Positions 23,755 through 34,659 of a stretch of DNA of 64,000 nt are shown here, in pieces. A program made the translations under genes and the position numbers. The stretch's first letter is position 1; each line of letters starts with the position of its first letter. Source of the stretch: Mactromeris polynyma (taxonomy: Eukaryota > Mollusca > Bivalvia > Venerida > Mactridae); NCBI GenBank assembly GCA_032209605.1, contig JASFXZ010000010.1, positions 6,221,385 to 6,285,384 on the forward strand, written 5' to 3'. The notes below the pieces were generated by a model. That model ran no database searches. It was not told the DNA's origin and worked only from the letters and a program-made list of their open reading frames with translations.

Positions 23755-24648
23755 TATGATTTAAGAAATCATACTTTAATGATATGAAATATATATAAAT
23801 ATTCCAAAAAATGTACAAATACATTTCTCCAAAAACTAATGATGTAAGACAAAATTGGCATTCAGGCCAGAATAAGGTTTTGCAATAGTTTTTATAAAGA
23901 TGTCAATCAAAATAAAATAAATATAGTGAATAAAATTGTTAAAGTAAGAAAAAATTCTACAGTCATAGATGAGGTTAATGAAACAATATATCATGGTACA
24001 TATTGCAATGGACTGCTAAAGTATTGCAATATTTCGTGGTACACTATAGACGTAACATGACACCCCTATAAAAAGTTTTATATGAAGTGGTTCAGTAAAG
24101 TTTCAAGTTTTTTTTAGTTGACACAAACTTATTTATCTGTGATTTCTTTTTCAGGATCAAAAGACAATGATGATCCATGTAGTGTTACACAAAGCCATGT
24201 ATGTGTACTTGGTTGTGTTGTTGCTGCATGTTGATTTACTGAATAAGGTAATATAAAATATTGAACAAAATAATTGATTAAAGGGAGACAACTTGCATTC
24301 TGTTCAAGATCATTCATGAACATTTTCCAACACTAGACATCACTTCAAAGAAAACAGGCTTTCTAAGGTCAAATACTTATACTTTTTTTACCAAAAACGA
24401 ATATTTTATTACGAGTTGGAAGTTAAATGGCTAGTTTATTGCAAATTATGACAAATTCAGCAAAATAAAAAATATATTCATTGACAAGAATATCATTCCA
24501 TACTAAATTCTTGACAAAAGTTATGTTAAATACATTAATTTACATACAATTTGTAATGCCACTTCAATAATATCACAGTATGTTAAATTAACTTCATGAT
24601 GTTGTCAGAATAAAACATGGGCAGTAGAATATACCAAATACTAATACT
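23755..24648. other. AT-rich stretch, nothing recognised
   Basis: No gene or repeat recognised. The 64-codon frame on the minus strand at 24129-24323 has no recognisable similarity. Confidence 0.4.
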
Positions 24649-26784
24649 GCCGTCACACCGGACTGGCGTCCTTACCGCGTCCTAAACTGTCATATTTTGG
24701 AGAACGCCGATGGTCGCATTGAGAACGCCAATGATTTTTCTAAAATAAATCCAGATTTCGGTCAGCCGTCACACCGGAGTTCTGTGCTCTGCGATCTGTG
24801 TATGTACACGGCGTTCCCAACACGACCTTACCGCGTTCTTACTGCGTCCTTGGAGTTTCTATTGAGTTTACACGGCGTCACTGCGGCGTCCATACGGCGA
24901 TCAGCGGCGACCCCACTGTGACCCCACTGCGTTCTTAGCGTTTCTACCACGACCTTACCGCGTGCATGGCGTTCCTCCACGAACCTAGGACAACTTCGTG
25001 GTTGACGTCCTCGTGGTCGAGAGCTCCGTTCTGTAGGGTCGGGTAGCGCATTCTCATCAAGTTGTGGAGGCAAACACAAGCCTCCACAATGAGCCTTGCT
25101 GTCTCAGGCTGCTGTTGCATAGTCCCTAGTAGAACCTGCCAACGCTGTGCCAGAATGCCAAAGGCATTTTCGACTATTCTTCGGCCTCGGGAGATGCGGT
25201 AGTTGTAGATTCGCTGTTCCTTCGTCAGGTTGCGCGCTGCGTAGGGCTTCATCATGTAAGTCCGGAGACCAAAGGCATCGTCGCCAAGGAGGAAGTATGG
25301 CGTATCCCGGTTGTCGTATGGCAGAGGTGCAGGAACTGGAAAACCTATGGAACCGTTACAGAGGCACTCTTTCAGTTCGGAGTCGTTGTAGATCATGGCA
25401 TCTGACATGTAGCCATCTCCCCCACGTCTATCCACAAAAAGTTGTAATCAGCATCTACTAGTGCCATTAACACGATGGAGAAGAATCCCTTGTAGTTGTG
25501 GTACAGGTTCCCACTGTTTGCTGGCTTTCTTATGGCAACGTGTTTTCCGTCAAGCGCACCACACGCGTGAGGGACGTTCCAGCGGCGCTCGAACTTCTCG
25601 GCTACTGTTGTCCATTCCCCAGGAGTGATAGGGCACTTCATCACCTCATCCTTGTACTCGCCTACTATGGCCTGACATACTTCCTTCACGACAAGAGACA
25701 ATGTATTCGCTGGGAGTCGGAAGTCGAATTTCATGCTGGAGTACATGTCACCAGACGCTAGGTGGCGTAGAGTGACTGCCAGCTTCGTCCCTGGGTTGAT
25801 GGCTTTCCTGTAGTTTGTATCCTGCTTGGTGATTCGTGGGCCAAGCCTGGTGAGCAGCTCATCAAACATTTCTGGTTGAACCCTAAGGAAATTCTGGAAC
25901 GATGCCGGATCTTCTCGCCTCAGCTCAGGCATGAGGCGGTTGAAGTGGCCAAACTGTTCTCTTCGGACATCACCGAGCCATGGTCTAACCCAGCATCTTC
26001 TTAGCCTTGCCCTTCTTCTCCTTCGCCGTCTGATCAGTTTTACAGCTATGACATGATCATCTGCCTGCTGCTGCTGCTGGACAATAAGTAAATGTTGCAG
26101 TGCGAGCAAGTTCATCATTTATTCGGCCCTGATGATGGTGAGTACGAGAAATACACTGATAAAGATAGGATGAAATATTGGGTTTTATAGCTCTTCGAGG
26201 GCGAACAGTAGGAACGCGCTAGGAACGCAGTGCAAACTCCGTAGAAACGCAATAGTCGTAGTAGGCACCCCGTAGAAACGCCATTAACGCCGCAGGGACG
26301 CATTGAGAACGTTGTAAGGTCGCGGACAATAGCTCAAATCCCGAAATATCCGCCCTGACATCGCGGTAAGGACGCCATAGACGTGATGGGGTCGTGGTAA
26401 GAACCCCATAGACGTGGTAAGGACGCAGTAAGGTCGCCATTGGTTCCCCCGATCCTTTTCTCCGCGTTTACATGGCGACTCTACCACGTCTGTACTACGT
26501 TCCTTTGGCGTTGTTCGGGTTCCTACTGCGATGCTACGGCGACCATGGCGACCTCATGGCGATCCCACGGCGTCCTGAGCCAGGACGCGCTCAGGACGCC
26601 GAACCTCGGCGTTTACTTTGAACATGTCCAAAGTAAACGCCGTCGCTCTGCGACCTTCGGCGTCCTTGGGGTCCCCACGGCGTCTTGATGCGTTCTCACC
26701 ACGACCCTACGGCGTCCATGGCGTCCCTTCCACGTCCTGGGTCGCCGTAGGGACGCAGTAAGGACGCCAGTCCGGTGTGACGGC
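24649..26784 (-). mobile_element. PIF/Harbinger DNA transposon with long terminal inverted repeats
   Basis: The ends are 34-bp inverted repeats (24649-24682 and 26751-26784) starting GCCGTCACACCGGACTGGCG, with one mismatch. The interior is far richer in G+C than its surroundings. Subterminal regions (about 24780-24965 and 26200-26750) carry many short variants of GGCGTCC, ACGACCTTACCGCG and CACGACC in both orientations. A second copy of the terminal GCCGTCACACCGG lies inside the left end at 24765. The right side contains a perfect foldback with 14-bp arms (26607-26620 and 26629-26642, arm CGGCGTTTACTTTG). The only coding capacity is a HARBI1-like transposase on the minus strand. The Myb-like partner typical of autonomous Harbingers was not found. 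A target-site duplication could not be fixed; TA on each side is possible. Confidence 0.88.
24944..26118 (-). pseudogene. HARBI1-like DDE transposase, broken by a frameshift
   Basis: Two overlapping minus-strand frames make up one transposase: a 241-codon N-terminal part (26118 to 25393) and a 163-codon C-terminal part (25435 to 24944). The N-terminal part has a poly-Gln stretch, an Arg-rich segment (residues 30-41), the RRCWVRPWL motif, an expected DNA-binding region, and GALDGKHV with the first catalytic Asp at residue 190. The C-terminal part has GDDAFGL (second Asp, about residue 52) and RRIVENAFGIL (Glu at residue 89), completing the DDE triad of the DDE_Tnp_4/HARBI1 family. The reading frame is lost within 25393-25435, close to a run of five C at 25419-25423. 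A one-base loss there, or an assembly error in the run, would explain it. All three catalytic residues are intact, so decay is recent or only apparent. The protein would cut and paste the surrounding element in the nucleus. Confidence 0.88.
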
Positions 26785-28679
26785 TGTATAAGCAAAAGCC
26801 TTATGAAATGTAGAGCAAACTATTCCTTTTGAATCATTAATACTTACTGGTATCCTTTCCATAGTCAGTCAGTGGGTCAGTCGGTCAATAAAACTTCAGA
26901 ACATTGAATAATTGTGAAGTGAATTAATAAATGAAAGAATTGTATTCTGAACATCAAAAGTTTGAAATACTTTGGTTGGTATTTGAGTCTGCCAGTATTT
27001 CACAATATTGTGGAATTATAACTGGTTTTGGTTTTTGTAGCCAAATGAAGACATACCATCAAAGAATAAATATCATATTTTTCTTTCATTTGATGCATTC
27101 AGGTGAAAACTATCATCTCTCACTTATTAAGCACATTTCAATCCGAAGAAATCTGAACATTGACAATTGATTTTCTGTTCATATAGGCCAGTGAAAATAG
27201 TAGAAAATGTTATAGAACAAACTGTGGATTTCTGTTGCAGATGTATGTCCCTTCATGAATTGGATTTTTTAACCAGTTACCGAATAAATCATAAGTTTAG
27301 CATCATTAAAATATTTTACAAAACCTTTGGCATTCAATATGCATGTTCTTGAAAACCTAAATCAAAACTAAGTTATTGCATATATTTAATAAATAATATC
27401 GCAACGCGAACAAACACTTCGAAGTTGAATAAATTTATTTTAAATTTAAAAACATATATTCAGATTCCACATTTTAATAATTTCACAATAATAAATAATA
27501 TCAACATACATTTACCACTTTATGTCTAGTAGAGTTTCAATTGAATAATTTAATGAAATTAAATGCACATTGTGACACAAATATAATATCATGGCATTGT
27601 GATAAAATTAACTGTTCATACAAAAATATTGATGATTACAATTATTAGTAAATTATTAAATTTCCTGGTATTTTAAACTTTGTATTTTAGTATATTTGAG
27701 TATTCTCGAGAAATCAGGGTCAGGAGTATCAAATTTGTGACAAATAATAGTGAAATATTTCAAATGAACTCCTTTGTCTGAGGTTATAAAACTTGAGATT
27801 GATTTCAAATCTTGTTTTGTGTGTTTTCTTAGATTAATTCTGTTGTTTTATAATTGATCATGCAGTAATTGCCATATAACATAAATAATAACCTAAAAAA
27901 GTACTGAAACATTTAGCAAAATATCTATTTGACAAAATAAGTTGTGACTGAAAAGAAGCTTTGAGTACAGCAACTGATCTCAAGTTCATAATCTCTGGCC
28001 GTGGGCATTGATGGATTGCAGATTCACATTAGAATTAAAGCAAAAGCATAAAATACAGAAATAAGTTTATTATCAGAATTTTTTCTTGTACAAAATGATG
28101 GGGGAAAATAATAATAGAGAAAATTAACACACAATTTGATAAATTCTTTGCCACTGAGATTACAGTAAAAAATAACTGGGGCTTGTTGATTAATTAACCA
28201 AAATATATACTGACTTACTTTAAAAAGTAAAAACATGTAGTAGAATAATTAGGGATGGGAATAATCAGTTATTTTGTAAACTAGTTAACCGGAAAATCTT
28301 CCGAACAGTTTATCGAACGAGAATACAAACATTTATTGCATTAGTAGATTAACACACAGTTGGTACATATACTGACATTTGCAATTTTGCATAATCAAGT
28401 AGTCATTCTTGATGAGTTCTTTTGTAAATGTCCTTTGAGTTCAGTCTGTGTAGACACTAATGCCATTGACATGGTCAGAGGTAATGTACAATGTATATTG
28501 ATGATTTGCCATCACTTTTATAACTTAAATTATTAACATACAGAAATGTATTCTCTATAAATAGTTATAGTAAAATAGTAGCTGAAAATTATCTCAAGAT
28601 GTCAGACACACTGTATATACCATGTACTGAAGTAACGACAACCATATCAGGGTCATTTGAATAACCGTTTTTGAGGTTT
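26785..28679. other. AT-rich stretch, nothing recognised
   Basis: No tandem repeat, domain or RNA gene seen. Open frames of 60-80 codons (26931-27170, 27167-27352, 28024-28236) match nothing I know and have AT-rich codon content. Confidence 0.4.
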
Positions 28680-28770
28680 CTTCGGTGGCATAGTGGGTAT
28701 GGTTGCAGTTTCTTCAGTGCTAGGTGCTGACGTCATAGGGGTCATAGGTTTGAACCCCTTTGGGTTCACT
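28680..28770 (+). repeat. tRNA-derived SINE head (likely)
   Basis: An A-box-like TGGCATAGTGGG (28686-28697) and a B-box-like GGTTTGAACCC (28748-28758) are spaced as in RNA polymerase III type 2 promoters. The sequence does not fold as an intact tRNA. A tRNA-derived SINE or pseudogene is the most economical reading. The 3' body could not be delimited. Confidence 0.5.
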
Positions 28771-30029
28771 AATGAATTACCAAAATTTATTTGAAAGACA
28801 TTCATTAAAGTCAAGTCTGTCAGTTAGACATTTAAGTAGCTAAAAATTATCACCAAACTCAAGTTGTTTTGATGAAAAATGTTGGATTTTGTCTTGAATG
28901 ATAATTGTACTAGGTTGTTTCTTGCATTTTAATAAGGAGAAAGTCATATTTTCCCATCATGCCTTGGCATCAGCAATGACTTGGCTCATTTTGCATTTCT
29001 CATGATACTTATACACTTAGCAATTAAATACAGCTATAGTAATTTACAGTCAGACCTCATTCATTCAAATTCATCGGGTTCAAAATTTTAAGTAATACTT
29101 GGTTTCAAAAGCCCATTTCAATTTGTCGGGCATAAGAAGATACATCAGGACCTGATATTTATTTCCGATTATACCTAGTATTTGGACAGAAGGTTGTCGA
29201 ATAAACAAGCTACTAACCCTAACCCTCTTTGTTATTTGAGGATATTTTCGATATAGCTGTGTTAATTGTGACAAAATTGAGACTAATTTTGATAAAAAAG
29301 TTTTAAGAACATCCTTTTTTTATATTTCAGGTATGGAATGAATCTCATCACACAACTTCATCAAGTTGGTGCATTTGTCCCGTCAATGAATGGTTGTCCA
29401 GAATGAATGGTTGTCCAGAATGAATAATTGTCCAGAATGAATGGTTTATTTTTGAACGTTATTAAATAACAAAAAGTGACATATTAGACATGAATGATAT
29501 GTTTCAAGATGGACCAGAAGACTTTCGTGTTAGAAAATAGACAATTTATGTACTTTCCATTGTGAAATCTTGTATATTATGTTTGTTTTGTCCATAAAGG
29601 ACGACCATGGTCCGTAGAAGTGACCAGATATAATTTGTTGCATCTTGTTGGTCTTACTATAACCACCCATTGACATCCATGACTGATCTATTCTCTTAAC
29701 TGCTCCATCGTCTTTGGGTTTTAGTTCACATTTTTCATAGATCAAATACAAACCATTAATTGGTTTTCTTCATCATAAGATGAAGAGTTTTTACCGATCA
29801 TATGGCTTATTCTATGATTGAAAGTATTGACCCACAGTTGATGACAGCGGTTAAGTATGATAGTCAGTTGCAAAAGACTAAAAGGCCTGCCATTGATTAA
29901 ATGAAGCAGCCATTGGATAATATATGGATTGTCAAGTATTGGTGGCCAAGTAGGGCTAGACTTGTGTCCCCAGTTGTCAAAGGGGCTAACTCGCCTATGA
30001 AGTTCTGCCACATCTTAAGCAGGGGAGAA
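28771..30029. other. Stretch with unassigned open frames
   Basis: A pogo-like left end (TA-CAGTCAGACCTC) occurs at 29045, but no right partner was found. Two minus-strand open frames (29742-30011, 89 codons; 29530-29751, 73 codons) lie next to each other in different frames. They could be pieces of one decayed coding sequence, but I recognise no domain. On the plus strand, 29331-29405 is a TTTCAG-preceded open stretch ending in TGA, too short to call. Confidence 0.35.
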
Positions 30030-33000
30030 TGGAGGCTACTATGAATGAGAGTAATGTCCCTTTATTACAAAATGGATGCAATTTTAGACATGATTTATGT
30101 CCCCTGATGTCAAAATGGCTGCCATTTTCGCGGAATATCAACCATTTTGAAATCAGGGGAAGTAATCCGTGCTGTAAATTTCCACCATTTTGAAAGAAGG
30201 GATGCTACTCTTGTTTCGAATGGTCGCCAAGCATGGTAGAGTTATGCATCTTGCTTAAAAATTGCCGCTAATATGAATGAGAGTAATATCCCTTTATTTC
30301 AAAATGGATGCAATTTTAGACATGATTATGTCCCCTGATATCAAAATGGCTGCCATTTTCGCGGAATATCAACCATTTTGAAATCAGGGGAGGTAATCCG
30401 TGCTGTTAATTTCCACCATTTTGAAAGAAGGGAGGCTACTCTTGTTTCGAATGGTCGCCAAGCATGGTAGAGTTATGCATCTTGCTTAAAAATTGCCGCT
30501 AATATGAATGAGAGTAATATCCCTTTATTTCAAAATGGATGCAACTTTAGACATGATTTATGTCCCCTGATATCAAAATGGCTGCCATTTTCGCGGAATA
30601 TCAACCATTTTGAAATCAGGGGAGGTAATCCGTGCTGTTAATTTCCACCATTTTGAAAGAAGGGAGGCTACTCTTGTTTCGAATGGTCGCCAAGCATGGT
30701 AGAGTTATGCATCTTGCTTAAAAATGGCCGCTATTATGAATGAGAGTAATGTCCCTTTATTTAAAAATGGATGCAATTGTAGACATGATTTATGTCCCCT
30801 GATGTCAAAATGGCTGCCATTTTCGCGGAATATCAACCATTTTGAAATCAGGGGAAGTAATCGGTGCTGTAAATTTCCACCATTTTGAAAGAAGGGAGGC
30901 TACTCTTGTTTCGAATGGTCGCCAAGCATGGTAGAGTTATGCATCTTGCTTAAAAATGGCCGCTATTATGAATAAGAGTAATGTCCCTTTATTTAAAAAT
31001 GGATGCAATTTTAGACATGATTTATGTCCCCTGATGTCAAAATGGCTGCCAATTTCTCGGAACCATTTTGAAATCAGGGGAAGTAATCCGTGCAGTTAAT
31101 TTCCACCATTTTGAAAGAAGGGATGCTACTCTTGTTTCGAATGGTCGCCAAGCTAGGTAGAGTTATGCATCCTGCTTAAAAATGGCCGCTATTATGAATA
31201 ATGTCCCTTTATTACAAAATGGATGCAATTTTAGACATGATTTATGTCCCCTGATATCAAAATGGCTGCCATTTTCGCGGAATATCAACCATTTTGAAAT
31301 CAGGGGAGGTAATCCGTGCTGTTAATTTCCACCATTTTGAAAGAAGGGAAGCTACTCTTGTTTCGAATGGTCGCCAAGCATGGTAGAGTTATGCATCTTG
31401 CTTAAAAATGGCCGCTATTATAAATAAGAGTAATGTCCCTTTATTTAAAAATGGATGCAATTTTAGACATGATTTATGTCCCCTGATATCAAAATGGCTG
31501 CCATTTTCGCGGAATATCAACCATTTTGAAATCAGGGGAGGTAATCCGTGCTGTTAATTTCCACCATTTTGAAAGAAGGGAGGCTACTCTTGTTTCGAAT
31601 GGTCGCCTAAAAGGTAGAGTTATGCATCCTGCTTTAAAATGGCCGCTATTATGAATGAGAGTAATGTCCCATTATTTCAAAAATGGATGCAATTGTAGAC
31701 ATGATTTATGTCCCCTGATGTCAAAATGGCTGCCATTTTCGCGGAATATCAACCATTTTGAAATCAGGGGAAGTAATCTGTGCTGTTAATTTCCACTATT
31801 TTGAAAGAAGGGATGCTACTCTTGTTTCGAATGGTCGCCAAGCTAAGTAGAGTTATGCATCCTGCTAAAAAATGGCCGCTATTATGAGTGAGAGTAATGT
31901 CCCTTTATTACAAAATGGATGCAATTGTAGACATGATTTATGTCCCCTGATATCAAAATGGCTGCCATTTTCGCGGAACATCAACCATTTTGAAATCAGG
32001 GGAGGTAATCCGTGCTGTTAATTTCCACCATTTTGAAAGAAGGGATGCTACTCTTGTTTCGAATGGTCGCCAAGCTAGGTAGAGTTATGCATCCTGCTTA
32101 AAAATGGCCGCTATTATGAATGAGAGTAATGTCCCTTTATTTAAAAATGGATGCAATTTTAGACATGATTTATGTCCCCTGATGTCAAAATGGCTGCCAT
32201 TTTCGCGGAATATCAACCATTTTGAAATCAGGGGAAGTAATCCATGCTGTAAATTTCCGCCATTTTGAAAGAAGAGAGAATACTCTTGTTTCGAATGGTC
32301 GCCTAAAAGGTACAGTTATGCCCCTGCTTTATTTCAAAATGGAGGTAATTTAAAACATGAGTGATGTCCCCTGATGTCAAAATGGCAGCCATATTTGAGG
32401 AATATCCACCATTTTGAAAGAAGGGAGGCTACTCTTGTTTCGATTGGTCGCCTAAAAGGTACAGTTATGCCCCTGCTTAAAATGGCCGCTATTATGAATG
32501 AGAGTAATATCCCTTTATTACAAAATGGACGCAATTTTAGACATGATTTATGTCCCCTCATGTCAAAAATTCGGAATATCAACCATTTTGAAATCGGGGG
32601 AAGTAATCCGTGCTGTTAATTTCCACCATTTTGAAAGAAGGGAGGCTACTCTTGTTTCGAATGATCGCTTAAAAGGTACAGTTATGCCCTCTGCTTAAAA
32701 TGGCCGCTATTATGAATGAAAGTAATGTTCCTTTTTTACAAAATGGATGCAATTTTAGACATGATTTATGTCCCCTGATATCAAAATGGCTGCCATTTTC
32801 GCAGACTATCCACCATTTTGAAATCGGGGGAAGTAATCCATGCTGTAAATTTCTGCCGTTTTGAAAGAAGGGAGGCTACTTTTGTTCGAATGGTCGCCTA
32901 AAAGGTACATAACCTGCTTAAAATGGCCGCTATTATGAATGAGAGTAATGTCCCTTCATTACAAAATGGATGCAATTTTAGACATGATTTATGTCCCCTG

Positions 33001-33535
33001 ATGTCAAAATGGCTGCCATTTTCGCGGAATATCAACCATTTTGAAATCAGGGGAAGTAATCCGTGCTGTTAATTTCCACCATTTTGAAAGAAGGGAGGCT
33101 ACTCTTGTTTCGAATGGTCGCCCAGCAAGGTAGAGTTATGCATCCTGCTTAAAAATGGCCGCTTTTATGAATGAGAGTAATGTCCCTTTATTTCAAAATG
33201 GAGGCAATTTAAGACATGAGTGATGTCCCCTGATGTCAAAATGGCAGCCATATTTGAGGAGTATCCACCATTTTGAAATTAGGGAAAATAATCCATGCTG
33301 TTAATTTCCGCCATTTTGAATGAAGGGAGACTACTCTTGTTTCGAATGGTCGCCTAAAAGGTACAGTTAGGCCCCCTGCTTAAAATGGCAGCTATTATGA
33401 TTGAGAGTAATGTCCCTTTATTACAAAATGGATGCAATTTTAGACATGATTTATGTCCCCTAATGATAAAAAATGGCTACCATTTTCGCGGAATATCAAC
33501 CATTTTGAAATCAGGGGAAATAATCCATGATGTAT
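30030..33535 (+). repeat. 232-bp satellite array, about 15 units
   Basis: The anchor ATGAATGAGAGTAAT recurs near 30041, 30273, 30504, 30736 and 30968 and onwards, giving a 232-bp unit. Each unit contains ACATGATTTATGTCCCCTGA, the near-palindrome AAAATGGCTGCCATTTT and several CCATTTTGAAA/TTTCAAAATGG motifs in opposite orientations, so single strands can fold extensively. Units from about 32280 onwards are more diverged and some are shortened (a 130-140-bp deletion form near 32330-32460). Open frames at 32334-32698 are repeat translations. Confidence 0.93.
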
Positions 33536-34165
33536 AAAAAAGCGAATAAGTAAAGAATAGGTAACAGGGTATCAGTCGAGAGCAGAAACTGGAACATATG
33601 CGCTAACAAGATTTTTTCAACTCTACAAACCTCGAGCTAACATCAGGGACATGAAAATAAATCATTCAAAAGGTTCGATGTAGAAAAAGCGAATAGGGAA
33701 CGAATAAGTAACGAATAGGTAACAGGGTATCAGTCGAGAGCAGAAACTGGAACATATGCGCTAACAAGATTTTTTCAACTCTACAAACCTCGAGCTAACA
33801 TCAGGGACATGAAAATAAATCATTCAAAAGGTTCGATGTAGAAAAAGCGAATAGGGAACGAATAAGTAACGAATAGGTAACAGGGTATCAGTCGAGCGCA
33901 GAAACTGGTACATATGCGCTAACAAGGTTTTTTCAACTCTACAAACCTCGAGCTAACACCAGGGACTCGAAAAGAAATCATTTAAAAGATGCAATGTAGA
34001 TAAAGGCGAATAGGGAACGAATAAGTAACGAATAGGTAACAGGGTATTAGTCAAGCGCAGAAACTGGTACATATGCGCTAACAAGGGTTTTTCAACCTTA
34101 CAAACCTCGAGCTAACACCAGGGACATGAAAATAAATCATTTAAAAGATGCAATGTATAAAAAAC
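33536..34165 (+). repeat. 158-bp satellite array, four units
   Basis: GTAACAGGGTAT recurs at 33561, 33719, 33877 and 34036 (period 158-159 bp). Units contain GAGCAGAAACTGGAACATAT, CTACAAACCTCGAGCTAACA and, at the start, GCGAATAGGGAACGAATAAG. The array abuts the last 232-bp unit with no unique spacer. Confidence 0.9.
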
Positions 34166-34402
34166 GCATAAGGTTAGGGTTAATTAACAAATAGGTAACA
34201 AATAGGGAATAGGGAATAAGTACCAAATAGGTAACGAATAGGGAACAGGGAATAAGTAACGAATAGGGAATAGGGAATAAGTAACGAATAGGTAACAAAT
34301 AGGGAATAGGGAATAAGTAACGAATAGGTAACAAATAGGGAATAGGGAATAAGTAACGAATAGGGAATAAGTAACAAATAGGGAATAGGGAATAAGTAAC
34401 CA
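34166..34402 (+). repeat. Short GAATAGGGAATAAGTAAC repeat derived from the 158-bp unit
   Basis: The start motif of the 158-bp unit (GAATAGG, GAATAAGTAAC, GAATAGGTAAC) is amplified on its own here in irregular blocks of about 17-50 bp. The three overlapping minus-strand open frames at 34137-34429, rich in Pro-Ile-Tyr-Leu-Leu, are translations of this repeat. Confidence 0.88.
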
Positions 34403-34659
34403 ACTTGACGACCATAGTTCGAAATTCATTACCCTTTAATCACAGGAGTTCTTTCTATTTAATTTCTATATAGAGTTCTCTCCCTTTTCCCTTATGCTAC
34501 TACTATATAGATAGATAGATAATTTATTGTAAATTCAGTACATTGGTTTGTATATCATTTTCTGAAAACGGGTATTTTCCAGGAAATGAGTACTATGTTA
34601 TTGCGAGGAGTAAACGTTTATACAATAACAAGTCATTAGGTACATACACGAAAACAAGG
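34403..34659. other. Unique spacer with a GATA microsatellite
   Basis: A short ATAGATAGATAGATAATTTA tract at about 34506-34525 resembles the 3' end of LINE/SINE elements (compare 45497). Otherwise nothing was recognised. Confidence 0.45.

Noticed and set aside
24136..24200. Short stretch after TTTTTCAG with donor-like GTATGT
   Set aside because: About 15 codons without recognisable similarity; by-eye splice signals are too frequent in AT-rich DNA.
25147..25761. Plus-strand frames across the Harbinger transposase
   Set aside because: Antisense shadows; the DDE motifs are on the minus strand.
29041..29290. Possible pogo-like MITE starting TA-CAGTCAGACCTC
   Set aside because: No inverted partner was found within several hundred bases.
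29530..30011. Two adjacent minus-strand frames as one decayed gene
   Set aside because: No domain recognised and the frames differ; could be an unknown repeat.
34166..34402. Telomere-like TAGGG content
   Set aside because: The repeat is GAATAGGGAATAAGTAAC-type and derives from the neighbouring 158-bp unit. Only one short GGTTAGGGTTA occurs, not a TTAGGG array.
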